Part shown: one piece after another, positions 1 to 6,413 of the stretch
Position numbering within the stretch: position 1 is the first letter of the stretch
How the letters are laid out: each line of letters starts with the position of its first letter
DNA from: Mageeibacillus sp. UBA1193
GTDB taxonomy: Bacteria; Bacillota; Clostridia; Saccharofermentanales; Saccharofermentanaceae
Assembly: GCA_002310155.1 (NCBI GenBank)
Contig: DBYF01000100.1
Span: 299 to 8,476 of the forward strand
DNA: 8,178 nt
Reading direction: 5' to 3'
Translations under genes and position numbers: made by a program
Notes under the pieces: model-generated
Told to the model about the DNA's origin: nothing
Seen by the model: the letters and a program-made list of their open reading frames with translations, nothing else
The model's database searches: none

Positions 1-443
1 GTATAACGGTAAGCAGCCGGCGGGTCACCGTCCATGGAACCGAAGTTACCATGACCCTCGACCAGCATATAGCGCATGGAGAAATCCTGTGCGAGACGAA
101 CGAGAGCATCATATACGGATGCATCGCCGTGCGGATGGAAACGGCCGAGAACGTCACCAACGGTGGTGGCGCACTTACGGTACGGCTTGTCCGGGGTGAA
201 ACCCTGGGTAAACATCGAGTAGAGAATTCTTCTGTGTACAGGCTTAAGACCATCACGGATATCCGGCAGAGCACGGTCCGAGATAACGCTCATCGCATAG
301 TCGATGAACGACTTCTTCATTTCTTTTTCCAGGTCGACCGGGATGATCGTAGTCTGCTCAGAGCAGAAGATCGCGTCCACTTCGGCTTCCTGCTGCTTGC
401 GCAGATCCTTGCCGGAAAGTGGTTCGTTTGTAGAATCAGACAT
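1..443 (-). CDS. gyrA: DNA gyrase subunit A, N-terminal 147 residues (3' part outside window)
   Basis: GyrA is the breakage-reunion subunit of DNA gyrase, which introduces negative supercoils in the cytoplasm as an A2B2 complex. The visible part covers a 32-residue leader and the start of the catalytic core. It includes the conserved stretches DYAMSVI (48-54), RDGLKPVHRR (63-72), HPHGDASVYD (103-112) and YMLVEGHGNFGSMDGD, so identity is clear. GyrA rather than ParC is favoured by overall resemblance to clostridial GyrA, though a short N-terminus cannot exclude ParC completely. The ATG start is supported by AAAGGAGA at 451-458 with 7-8 bases of spacing. The residue equivalent to E. coli Ser83 is Ala108, while the Asp87 equivalent is kept (Asp112). 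The catalytic Tyr lies just beyond the window edge or is not yet reached. The gene is divergent from the sigma factor gene at 636, and gyrB, its common upstream partner, is not present on that side. Confidence 0.93.
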   Translation of the reverse strand, partial: MSDSTNEPLSGKDLRKQQEAEVDAIFCSEQTTIIPVDLEKEMKKSFIDYAMSVISDRALPDIRDGLKPVHRRILYSMFTQGFTPDKPYRKCATTVGDVLGRFHPHGDASVYDALVRLAQDFSMRYMLVEGHGNFGSMDGDPPAAYRY

Positions 444-471
444 GCGTCTTTCTCCTTTATACTTTATTTAA

Positions 472-499
472 AATATACACCTGTTCTATTTTACCACAA
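472..499 (-). promoter_or_regulatory. Candidate promoter region for gyrA
   Basis: Two overlapping readings are possible on the minus strand. One is TATATT (477 down to 472) with a weak TTGTGG (499 to 494) at 16-base spacing. The other is an extended -10, TGG followed by TAAAAT (496 to 488), which lacks a good -35 box. Either would give a short leader ahead of the gyrA ATG at 443. The hexamers are imperfect and the region is AT-rich, so the exact promoter is uncertain, but some promoter is expected here because the upstream gene is divergent. Confidence 0.35.
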
Positions 500-507
500 C
501 ATGTTGT
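496..507. promoter_or_regulatory. Perfect 12-base palindrome ACAACATGTTGT, possible operator
   Basis: ACAACATGTTGT reads identically on both strands and lies in the divergent gyrA/sigma intergenic region. It overlaps the candidate gyrA -35 or extended -10 elements and is about 48 bases upstream of the sigma gene's -35 box. Dyad symmetry at this position is typical of a dimeric repressor site, but no regulator is identified. It is flanked by an outer, imperfect ACCAC (493-497) / GTGGT (514-518) pair. A chance palindrome in AT-rich DNA remains possible. Confidence 0.3.
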
Positions 508-554
508 TTTTCGGTGGTCAAAATCAAGATTTTTGTATAGAATAAAGCATGTGT

Positions 555-583
555 TTGGAAGTTACATTTTTCTTTTTTATAAT
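555..583 (+). promoter_or_regulatory. Sigma-A type promoter for the sigma/anti-sigma unit
   Basis: TTGGAA at 555-560 (four of six matches to TTGACA) and a perfect TATAAT at 578-583 are separated by exactly 17 bases, with T-rich spacer DNA. Initiation would be expected near 590, giving a leader of about 45 bases before the ATG at 636. This is a housekeeping-type promoter, so the ECF sigma gene appears to have a basal transcription source rather than depending only on its own product. Confidence 0.65.
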
Positions 584-635
584 GCAACAGAATAGAATTT
601 AGTCTCGTCTTATTTGTGAGGCAGAAAGAACCGCT

Positions 636-1205
636 ATGGGAATGGAAGGTACAACCTCAAACGGAAACAAGCCGATCCTCGATGTGGAAGAGCTTTTCCG
701 ACTTTACGGCAACGATGTACTGCGTATGTGCAACGTCTATTTGCGTAAGCAGAGCCTGGCCGAGGATGCTTTCCAGGATGTGTTCGTGAAGGTCATGACC
801 AGATCCGATTCCTACCGCGGGGACAGCGATATCAAGTACTGGATCCTGTCCATCGCCAGAAATGTTTGTCTGGATTATCTGAAGTCCTCGTATATGAAAC
901 GGACGAGCTTTATGGGAGATCTCCTGGATAAGACGAAGCCGCAGAGCGAGGAAAAGAAGCGCATTAAGCCGCTTCCGGGAAATCAGGTGGAAGACCGCCT
1001 GATCGACGCGATGGATACCAGCAATCCTCTTCTGGATGCGGTCCAGAAGCTGCCGGCAAAATATAAAGATGTCATATTGCTCCGTTTCTATTTTGACATG
1101 GACAACGAAGCGATCGCCAAACAGCTCGGCATCACGGAGAGTACCGTCAGGTCCCGTCTGATGAGAGCCAGAGCGAAACTGAAAGATTGGGGAAAGGAGG
1201 AATAA
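636..1205 (+). CDS. ECF-type RNA polymerase sigma factor (sigma-70 family)
   Basis: This 189-residue protein has the two-domain plan of extracytoplasmic-function sigma factors, which direct RNA polymerase to a small stress- or envelope-related regulon. Region 2 spans about residues 18-88 (LAEDAFQDVFVKV at 41-53, then YWILSIARNVCLDYLK at 68-83). Region 4 spans about 131-186, with the helix-turn-helix NEAIAKQLGITESTVRSRL at 157-175. The linker between them (about 89-130) is charged and rather long. The ATG at 636 has only a weak purine-rich AGAAAG upstream, and an in-frame ATG at 642 is an alternative start. Two bases after its stop comes the probable anti-sigma gene, whose ribosome binding site lies inside this gene's last codons, pointing to translational coupling. 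The family is clear; the ECF subgroup and target genes are not. Confidence 0.93.
   Translation: MGMEGTTSNGNKPILDVEELFRLYGNDVLRMCNVYLRKQSLAEDAFQDVFVKVMTRSDSYRGDSDIKYWILSIARNVCLDYLKSSYMKRTSFMGDLLDKTKPQSEEKKRIKPLPGNQVEDRLIDAMDTSNPLLDAVQKLPAKYKDVILLRFYFDMDNEAIAKQLGITESTVRSRLMRARAKLKDWGKEE
1194..1200 (+). promoter_or_regulatory. Ribosome binding site deciding the anti-sigma start
   Basis: AAGGAGG ends 7 bases before the ATG at 1208. This favours 1208 over an in-frame ATG at 1187 that lies upstream of this site and inside the sigma gene. The site overlaps the final codons of the sigma gene. Confidence 0.85.
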
Positions 1206-1207
1206 CG

Positions 1208-2053
1208 ATGTTAGGTGACGAACTGAAGAAATCATTAGAACCGATCCAGGCATCTGACGAGCTCCTGGAAAAAACCAGAAGAGCCATCGAGCAGGCACGT
1301 CTGCAGCAGGCTTCCGCGACTTTAGCGCAGAAGTCCGCTCCGAAGAAGAATACCGCCTACCGCTCCATGTTCCTCCGCGCCGTAGTGCCGATCGCATGTG
1401 TGCTTATCCTCGGCTTCGGCATTCTCGCTATCCTCCCTGCGATCAGCAAAAAGACCGATTCGGAAAAAGGCGGCGTGAAATCTCCTCTCAAGGAGCACAA
1501 CGATGCGATCAACACGGTTGAAAAAGATATCGACTCTATCATCGGAAAGCAAAACACTGGCGTGGCAATGGATACTAATGCTGATTCCGAGGATAACCGG
1601 AGCTATGAAACCACCACGGAGGCAGCATCCGAGAGTGCCGAATGGTATGAAGAAACTACGATCGATCTGGAAGATGATAAGAACAAGTATCTGACTCCTT
1701 CTGTTCGTGATGGAGCAGCAGACATTGATCAGGACGAGATCTCGAGCTCGGTCAAAGACGGTGATTACGTCCTCTGTATATCTGAGGATAAGAAGAGTCT
1801 GGTCCTCAAGGATGCCCGCACGGATCTCGAGCTCGCTAACGACGGCAGTCATGCTGTTCCGAGACTCCGTCTTGCTTCCAATGAGACCATCATCGGCCTG
1901 TTCTATGTAGAGGACACAAACTCCCTCTTCATCACAACAGAAGAAGCGAAGGTTAAGATGGACGGCACCCCTGATAATGCTTACCACGTATATTACTGCA
2001 TCTTCAAAGATGGCAAAGTAGTCGGTCAGCAGCCCGTCAGAATCGGCGATTGA
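1208..2053 (+). CDS. Single-pass membrane protein, probable anti-sigma factor
   Basis: This 281-residue protein is encoded directly behind the ECF sigma gene, the usual place for its membrane-bound inhibitor. The N-terminal 50 residues are charged and helical (DELLEKTRRAIEQARLQ, 17-33) and would be cytoplasmic. One hydrophobic segment follows at about 57-79, flanked by Lys and Arg, so the rest should face outward. Residues 85-180 are an acidic, Ser/Thr-rich stalk. Residues 181-281 look beta-strand rich (DYVLCIS, LFYVED, SLFITT, HVYYCIFKDG) and contain two cysteines, C190 and C264. There is no HxxxCxxC zinc anti-sigma motif, and I do not recognise the outer domain. The anti-sigma role is inferred from position and topology, not from a motif. 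Readthrough is stopped by the hairpin 20 bases downstream. Confidence 0.75.
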   Translation: MLGDELKKSLEPIQASDELLEKTRRAIEQARLQQASATLAQKSAPKKNTAYRSMFLRAVVPIACVLILGFGILAILPAISKKTDSEKGGVKSPLKEHNDAINTVEKDIDSIIGKQNTGVAMDTNADSEDNRSYETTTEAASESAEWYEETTIDLEDDKNKYLTPSVRDGAADIDQDEISSSVKDGDYVLCISEDKKSLVLKDARTDLELANDGSHAVPRLRLASNETIIGLFYVEDTNSLFITTEEAKVKMDGTPDNAYHVYYCIFKDGKVVGQQPVRIGD

Positions 2054-2073
2054 TCTGAAACAGTAAAACAAAG

Positions 2074-2100
2074 AAAGGCCGTGCAGTGCACGGCCTTTTT
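2074..2100. terminator. Bidirectional rho-independent terminator
   Basis: A 10-base-pair stem pairs 2074-2083 (AAAGGCCGTG) with 2089-2098 (CACGGCCTTT) around a 5-base loop. On the plus strand it ends in TTTTT; on the minus strand the stem is followed by a T-rich TTTCTTTGTTTT run. It lies between the stop codons of the converging anti-sigma gene (2053) and rsmG (2102), so it can end both transcripts. The stem effectively touches the rsmG stop codon. Confidence 0.9.
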
Positions 2101-2101
2101 G

Positions 2102-2998
2102 TTATACGATCGGTTCTTTGTCCGCCTTGCCCTGGCCTCGCGGATACTTGGCAGGAGTCGGGCGGATCTTTCGGATCACGAGGATCGTTCTCTTCATATC
2201 CGATCCCGGTAACACGAACTCTTTTACATCCTCGATCGTACCGCCGAGGGTAACGATCGCTTTCTTCGCCTGTTCGATCTCATCTTCCGCATGTCCCTTC
2301 ATGGCAAGGAAGATACCGCCGACTTTGACATATGGCAGGCAGTATTCGCAGAGCGTCGGAAGTGACGCTACGGCTCTTGCCGTCGCGATATCGAATTTCT
2401 CTCTGTACTGCTTGTTCTTCGCTCCGTCCTCCGCACGGCTGTGGACTGTGGAGATTCCCTGAAGCTGGAGAGCTTCACAGACAGCATCAAGGAAGTTGAT
2501 GCGTTTTTTCAGAGAATCCAGGAGCGTGATATTCACTTCCGGCATGGAGACCTTCAGCGGGATACCCGGAAAACCGGCACCTGTACCGACATCGATCAGC
2601 TTCAGGTCACGTCTTCCCGTCTTCTGCTCTTCTTCCTCGATATAAGAGACCAGTGTAAGTGAATCCACGAAGTGGCGGATCGCAATGCCCTGATCATCCA
2701 GGATGTTCGTCAGGTTCATCTTCTCGTTCCACTTTCTGAGCATGGCCGCATAGACCTGGAAGGCGCGGATGCTCTCTGCAGAAAGCGGGACAGCGATGTC
2801 CTGGCTTCCGGATGTAAGGAATGGAGAGATCTCTTTTGCCTTAGAGATATCTTCTTCACTGGTGATGATCGGCTCATGCTCCTTCTTCGGAGGCGTAGCG
2901 GCCGGCTTTTTCCCCATATTGGCATTCCGGAGAGACTTCTTCTCCTCCGGTGTCAGTTTCTTCTTTATCTCAGGCTTTACGCGTTTGCTCTTATCCAT
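2102..2998 (-). CDS. rsmG: 16S rRNA (guanine-N7)-methyltransferase RsmG with basic N-terminal extension
   Basis: RsmG (GidB) uses S-adenosylmethionine to methylate N7 of a guanosine in the 530 loop of 16S rRNA (G527 in E. coli). Recognisable elements in order are KWNEKMNLTNI (89-99), HFVDSL (109-114), the SAM-binding loop DVGTGAGFPG (136-145), ITLLDSLKKRINFLD (157-171), ATARAVASLP (205-214), the core ending LAMKG (231-235) and a KYPRGQGK tail (284-291). At 298 residues it is longer than usual (about 207 in E. coli, 239 in B. subtilis). The excess is mostly a Lys/Pro/Glu-rich N-terminal arm of about 55-70 residues. Its ATG overlaps the last 8 bases of mnmG, with GGGAG upstream inside mnmG, implying coupled translation. 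The ATG at 2917 (Met28) is an alternative start, but it lacks this coupling and would still leave a long leader. This is the last gene of the operon. Confidence 0.96.
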   Translation of the reverse strand: MDKSKRVKPEIKKKLTPEEKKSLRNANMGKKPAATPPKKEHEPIITSEEDISKAKEISPFLTSGSQDIAVPLSAESIRAFQVYAAMLRKWNEKMNLTNILDDQGIAIRHFVDSLTLVSYIEEEEQKTGRRDLKLIDVGTGAGFPGIPLKVSMPEVNITLLDSLKKRINFLDAVCEALQLQGISTVHSRAEDGAKNKQYREKFDIATARAVASLPTLCEYCLPYVKVGGIFLAMKGHAEDEIEQAKKAIVTLGGTIEDVKEFVLPGSDMKRTILVIRKIRPTPAKYPRGQGKADKEPIV

Positions 2999-4934
2999 CC
3001 TGTTTCTCCCGTTTGTTTGCTTCCAGATATACGAGGAGCACCGCGATATCCGCCGGCGATACTCCGGAGATACGGGATGCCTGTCCCAGGGACATCGGCT
3101 TTCTCTGCGCGAGCTTCGACCTCGCCTCGAGTCTCAGTCCCGTGATGCTCTCATAAGGGATATCCGGCGAGAGTTTCTTGTTCTCAAGGACCGCGAACTT
3201 GCGGATGCGTTCTTCTTCGAGCGCGAGATAGCCCTCGTACTTAATGTCTACTTCCACCGCGAAAATAACTGCCGCGGAAAGCTCCGGACGCTTCTCATCC
3301 ACCTCTGCCAGATCCGCATAGTGGATCTCCGGGCGCTTGATCAGGTCACAAAGAGAGATTCCGGACTGCGTAACGGTGCTTCCGCAGCGGGTAAGGATCT
3401 TGTGAAGCTTTTCGGAAGGCGGAAGGAAAGTCGCACGAAGACGGGCTTTCTCGTCTTCGATCGCTTTTCTCTTTTCTTCAAAAGCACTGTATCTCTCTTC
3501 GTCGATCAGGCCGATCTCGTGACCGATCTGTGTGAGACGCATGTCTGCGTTGTCCTGGCGCAGGAAAATACGGTATTCTGCGCGGGACGTCATCATGCGG
3601 TATGGTTCTTTCGTTCCCTTGGTAACGAGATCATCGACCAGAACGCCGATGTAGGCCTGCGAACGGTCGAGGATCACGGGTTCTTTTCCGAGGACTTTAC
3701 GGGCCGCGTTGATACCTGCCATCAGGCCCTGTGCCGCAGCTTCCTCATATCCGGAAGATCCGTTGACCTGGCCGGCTGTAAAGAGACCTTCGAGGCAGGT
3801 CGACTCGAGCGAAAGCTTCGCCGTGGTCGGGTCGATGCAGTCGTATTCGATCGCATACGCGGCACGCTGGATATGTGCCTTCGAAAGGCCCGGAAGCGAG
3901 TGGACCATCTTTACCTGCACATCCTCAGGAAGGCTGGTGGAGAATCCCTGAAGATACAGTTCTTCCGTTTCCTCGCCCATTGGCTCAACGAATATCTGGT
4001 GGCGGCTCTTATCCGGGAAACGCATGAATTTATCTTCGATCGACGGGCAGTATCTCGGACCAGTGCCCTCGATGACACCGCTGTAAAGCGGAGATCTGTC
4101 CATGTTCTCCGTAATGACCTGTCTGGTCTCAGGAGTGGTCCATACAGAATAGCAGGGTACCTGGTCCTCTCTGGGGGTCATGCCGTTCATCTCATTCTTA
4201 TAGGAGAACGGCGGCATATCCGGTTCACCGGGCTGGATCTCCATCACGGAAGTATCTACTGTTCTTCTGTTTACACGGACAGGAGTTCCTGTCTTAAAGC
4301 GCTGCATCGTGATGCCCGCTTCCTCCATGCTTCTGGAAAGACCGACGGAGCGGGAAAGTCCATCCGGACCGCTCTCGACGATCACTTCTCCTCGGATCGT
4401 TCTGGATTCCATATATGTACCGGAGCAGACGACCGCGGCCTTGACGTGATAGCACGCGCCGCTTCTCGTTCTGATTCCGTTTAAGATCTTCTTTCCGTCC
4501 TGTTCTTCCCAGAAGAGTTCGACGGCTTCTCCCTGGATCAGGGAAATGTTCTCTTCCTTCTCGATGCGGGCTTTCATCTTGCGGCTGTATGCAGCACGGT
4601 CCATCTGGGCACGCGGGGAGAATACCGCAGGTCCCTTGGATCTATTGAGCATACGGGTCTGGATCGCTGACAGGTCCGCCATCTCGCCCATGATTCCGCC
4701 GAGCGCATCGATCTCACGCACCAGCTGTCCCTTCGCTGTTCCGCCGATGCTGGGATTACAGGGAAGGTTCGCCAGCTGGTCCAGATGCAGTGTAAGAAGA
4801 AGCGTGGAAAGACCCAAATGAGCGCAGGCAAAAGCCGCCTCACATCCCGCGTGACCGGCACCGATGACCGCCACGTCGTAGGTTCCCGCTTCATACCAGA
4901 AAGCGTTATCTTTCAGCTGTTCCCAGTTTCCCAT
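2991..4934 (-). CDS. mnmG: tRNA uridine-5-carboxymethylaminomethyl modification enzyme, FAD-binding subunit MnmG
   Basis: MnmG (GidA) binds FAD and works with MnmE to install the 5-(carboxymethyl)aminomethyl group on the wobble uridine (U34) of certain tRNAs. The 647-residue product is of normal length. Visible motifs are the Rossmann dinucleotide loop GAGHAGCEAA (25-34), PCNPSIGG (58-65), KGPAVFSPRAQ (100-110), GPRYCPSIEDK (292-302), the FAD-contacting GLFTAGQVNGSSGYEEAA (383-400), TSRAEYR (449-455) and the C-terminal helical region, including ITGLRLEARSKL (597-608), that is used for MnmE and tRNA contacts. It begins about 14 residues before the canonical YxAGxYDV start; no better start is seen. 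The nearest Shine-Dalgarno (AAGGAG, next to the mnmE stop) is about 13 bases upstream of the ATG, so spacing is long. The gap after mnmE is 18 bases and the gene overlaps rsmG by 8. Confidence 0.97.
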   Translation of the reverse strand: MGNWEQLKDNAFWYEAGTYDVAVIGAGHAGCEAAFACAHLGLSTLLLTLHLDQLANLPCNPSIGGTAKGQLVREIDALGGIMGEMADLSAIQTRMLNRSKGPAVFSPRAQMDRAAYSRKMKARIEKEENISLIQGEAVELFWEEQDGKKILNGIRTRSGACYHVKAAVVCSGTYMESRTIRGEVIVESGPDGLSRSVGLSRSMEEAGITMQRFKTGTPVRVNRRTVDTSVMEIQPGEPDMPPFSYKNEMNGMTPREDQVPCYSVWTTPETRQVITENMDRSPLYSGVIEGTGPRYCPSIEDKFMRFPDKSRHQIFVEPMGEETEELYLQGFSTSLPEDVQVKMVHSLPGLSKAHIQRAAYAIEYDCIDPTTAKLSLESTCLEGLFTAGQVNGSSGYEEAAAQGLMAGINAARKVLGKEPVILDRSQAYIGVLVDDLVTKGTKEPYRMMTSRAEYRIFLRQDNADMRLTQIGHEIGLIDEERYSAFEEKRKAIEDEKARLRATFLPPSEKLHKILTRCGSTVTQSGISLCDLIKRPEIHYADLAEVDEKRPELSAAVIFAVEVDIKYEGYLALEEERIRKFAVLENKKLSPDIPYESITGLRLEARSKLAQRKPMSLGQASRISGVSPADIAVLLVYLEANKREKQDG

Positions 4935-4952
4935 TTCTTCTCTTCTATCTCC

Positions 4953-6383
4953 TTATTTTCCCACGCAGAATCGTGAGAAGATCGTATCCACAAGAGTATC
5001 ACTCACCGAATCACCGGTGATCTCTCCGAGTTCCTCTAGTACCGTGCGGAGCACGAGCGAGGGTTCCTCGAGACTGACTCCGGACTTACAAAGTCCGATG
5101 CATTTTTCAAGTTTCTCCATCGCCGCCGACAGATGTTCGTAGTGGCGCTGGTTCGTAAGCAGGACCTCCTGTGCATGAGAGGATCCTAGTTCTTCGTATG
5201 TCTTTCTGACCAGGTCCTCGACCTTCTCGATGCCTTCACCGGATCTTGCCGAGATGCTTCCCGTAAAGTCCAGTTCACGCGTAAATCCCTTGTCGCGGAG
5301 AAGTTTTTCCACCATTTCTCTCTTTTCGGAAATGGCCTTCTCATCCGCCGTATCGGATTTACTGATCAGAAGTCCGATCTTCGTATCCGGAGAAAGAGTC
5401 ATGACACGCTCCATGATCGACTCTTCCACAGAGTCCTCCTCACAGGATACGAGCCACAGAACGATATCCGCTTCGGACAGCGCGTCCGTCGCACGGTTTA
5501 CTCCGATGGCTTCCACGACATCGTCCGTCTTACGGATACCTGCCGTATCGATCAGTTTCACAGGTACGCCTGCCATACTGGTCTGTACTTCCAGAGTATC
5601 TCTGGTCGTTCCCGGAACATCCGTCACGATCGCCCGGTCGTATCCGCTTAAGTAGTTCAGGAGCGAAGACTTACCGCTGTTCGGGATACCGCAGATAACG
5701 ATCGTCATACGCTCGGTCAGGATCCTTCCCTGACGGTAAGTATCCAGAAGTTCCTTCATCTTATCTCTTGAAGAGATGAGGGACTCCGTATTGGCGGAGA
5801 GTGCTTTTAGAGCATCTTCATCATCGGGCTCGTCGATCCACATCTCAAAGACCGCCATACTGCTGTAAAGATCATCACAGAGCGCGCGGATCTTCGACTT
5901 CAGAGAACCCTGAAGCTGGGATGTAGCGGCACGGAGCGCCAGGTCCGAATCGGCAGCGATCACGTCCATGACAGCTTCCGCCTGGGACAGGTCGATCTTA
6001 CCGGAAAGGAACGCTTTCTTCGTGAACTCGCCGGGCTCAGCCATGCGGGCACCGTTCTCCAGTAAAACGCGAAGGATCTCCTGCCGCACGGTCAATCCGC
6101 CATGACAGGAGATCTCTATCGATTCTTCACCAGTATATGAATGAGGCGCGCAGAAACGAGTCAGCATGACTTCGTCTACGACTTTACCTGAAGAGGGATC
6201 CTTGATGAGTCCGTATGCTACCGTATATCCGGGCATATCGGAAACCAGCCGGGCATCTCCGGACGCGCGACGGATCGTGAATACCTTATCTGCAACCTGT
6301 GAACTGCCTTCTCCGGCCATGCGGATCACTGCGATCCCGCTGATTCCGGGTGGCGTAGCACATGCACAATACGGCTTATCCAA
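4953..6383 (-). CDS. mnmE: tRNA modification GTPase MnmE
   Basis: MnmE (TrmE, ThdF) is a potassium-activated GTPase that dimerises and supplies the one-carbon unit, through a bound folate, for wobble uridine modification together with MnmG. In 476-residue numbering, the N-terminal folate-binding domain (1 to about 118) begins with an ATPPG motif near residue 10. A helical domain carries the inserted G domain at about 215-375: G1 GIPNSGKS (232-239), G2 PGTTRDT (257-263), G3 DTAG (279-282), G4 SKSD (341-344, usually NKxD) and G5 SARSG. It ends in the family's C-terminal FCVGK with the catalytic cysteine. The start is a TTG. The one at 6383 sits 10 bases after GGGGAGG and fits the family length; an in-frame TTG at 6389 is only 4 bases away from that site. 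It lies between jag and mnmG in a single operon. Confidence 0.96.
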   Translation of the reverse strand: MDKPYCACATPPGISGIAVIRMAGEGSSQVADKVFTIRRASGDARLVSDMPGYTVAYGLIKDPSSGKVVDEVMLTRFCAPHSYTGEESIEISCHGGLTVRQEILRVLLENGARMAEPGEFTKKAFLSGKIDLSQAEAVMDVIAADSDLALRAATSQLQGSLKSKIRALCDDLYSSMAVFEMWIDEPDDEDALKALSANTESLISSRDKMKELLDTYRQGRILTERMTIVICGIPNSGKSSLLNYLSGYDRAIVTDVPGTTRDTLEVQTSMAGVPVKLIDTAGIRKTDDVVEAIGVNRATDALSEADIVLWLVSCEEDSVEESIMERVMTLSPDTKIGLLISKSDTADEKAISEKREMVEKLLRDKGFTRELDFTGSISARSGEGIEKVEDLVRKTYEELGSSHAQEVLLTNQRHYEHLSAAMEKLEKCIGLCKSGVSLEEPSLVLRTVLEELGEITGDSVSDTLVDTIFSRFCVGK

Positions 6384-6393
6384 GACCAAATCG

Positions 6394-6400
6394 CCTCCCC
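6394..6400 (-). promoter_or_regulatory. Ribosome binding site for mnmE
   Basis: On the minus strand, GGGGAGG is followed by CGAT, so the stretch GGAGGCGAT nearly matches the full anti-Shine-Dalgarno complement. It precedes TTG codons at 4 bases (6389) and 10 bases (6383). Other genes here use spacings of about 7 to 11, which favours 6383. A strong site may compensate for the weak TTG initiation codon. Confidence 0.7.
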
Positions 6401-6413
6401 AAGGTTAAGGGTC

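Noticed and set aside
51..545. A 164-codon plus-strand open frame at the left edge
   Set aside because: It is the complement of gyrA extended into the AT-rich intergenic region; the GyrA reading frame is strongly conserved.
1187..1207. Upstream ATG start for the anti-sigma gene
   Set aside because: It lies before the strong AAGGAGG at 1194-1200, which is ideally spaced for the ATG at 1208.
657..1397. A 246-codon minus-strand open frame across the sigma factor gene
   Set aside because: It runs antisense to the clear sigma factor and into its partner; no family resemblance and no ribosome binding site.
2769..4484. A 571-codon open frame on the plus strand
   Set aside because: It is antisense to mnmG, whose family motifs are complete. 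The antisense translation is Arg- and Leu-rich with no recognisable domain and has no suitable ribosome binding site. It is explained by codon bias of the real gene.
4984..4992. GTATCCACA, one mismatch from a DnaA box
   Set aside because: A single site inside the mnmE coding sequence with no cluster and no AT-rich unwinding element; chance match. The origin itself is not in this window.
6390..6413. Possible small hairpin ahead of the mnmE ribosome binding site
   Set aside because: The pairing amounts to only three or four bases of C/G stem, too weak to call as a regulatory structure.
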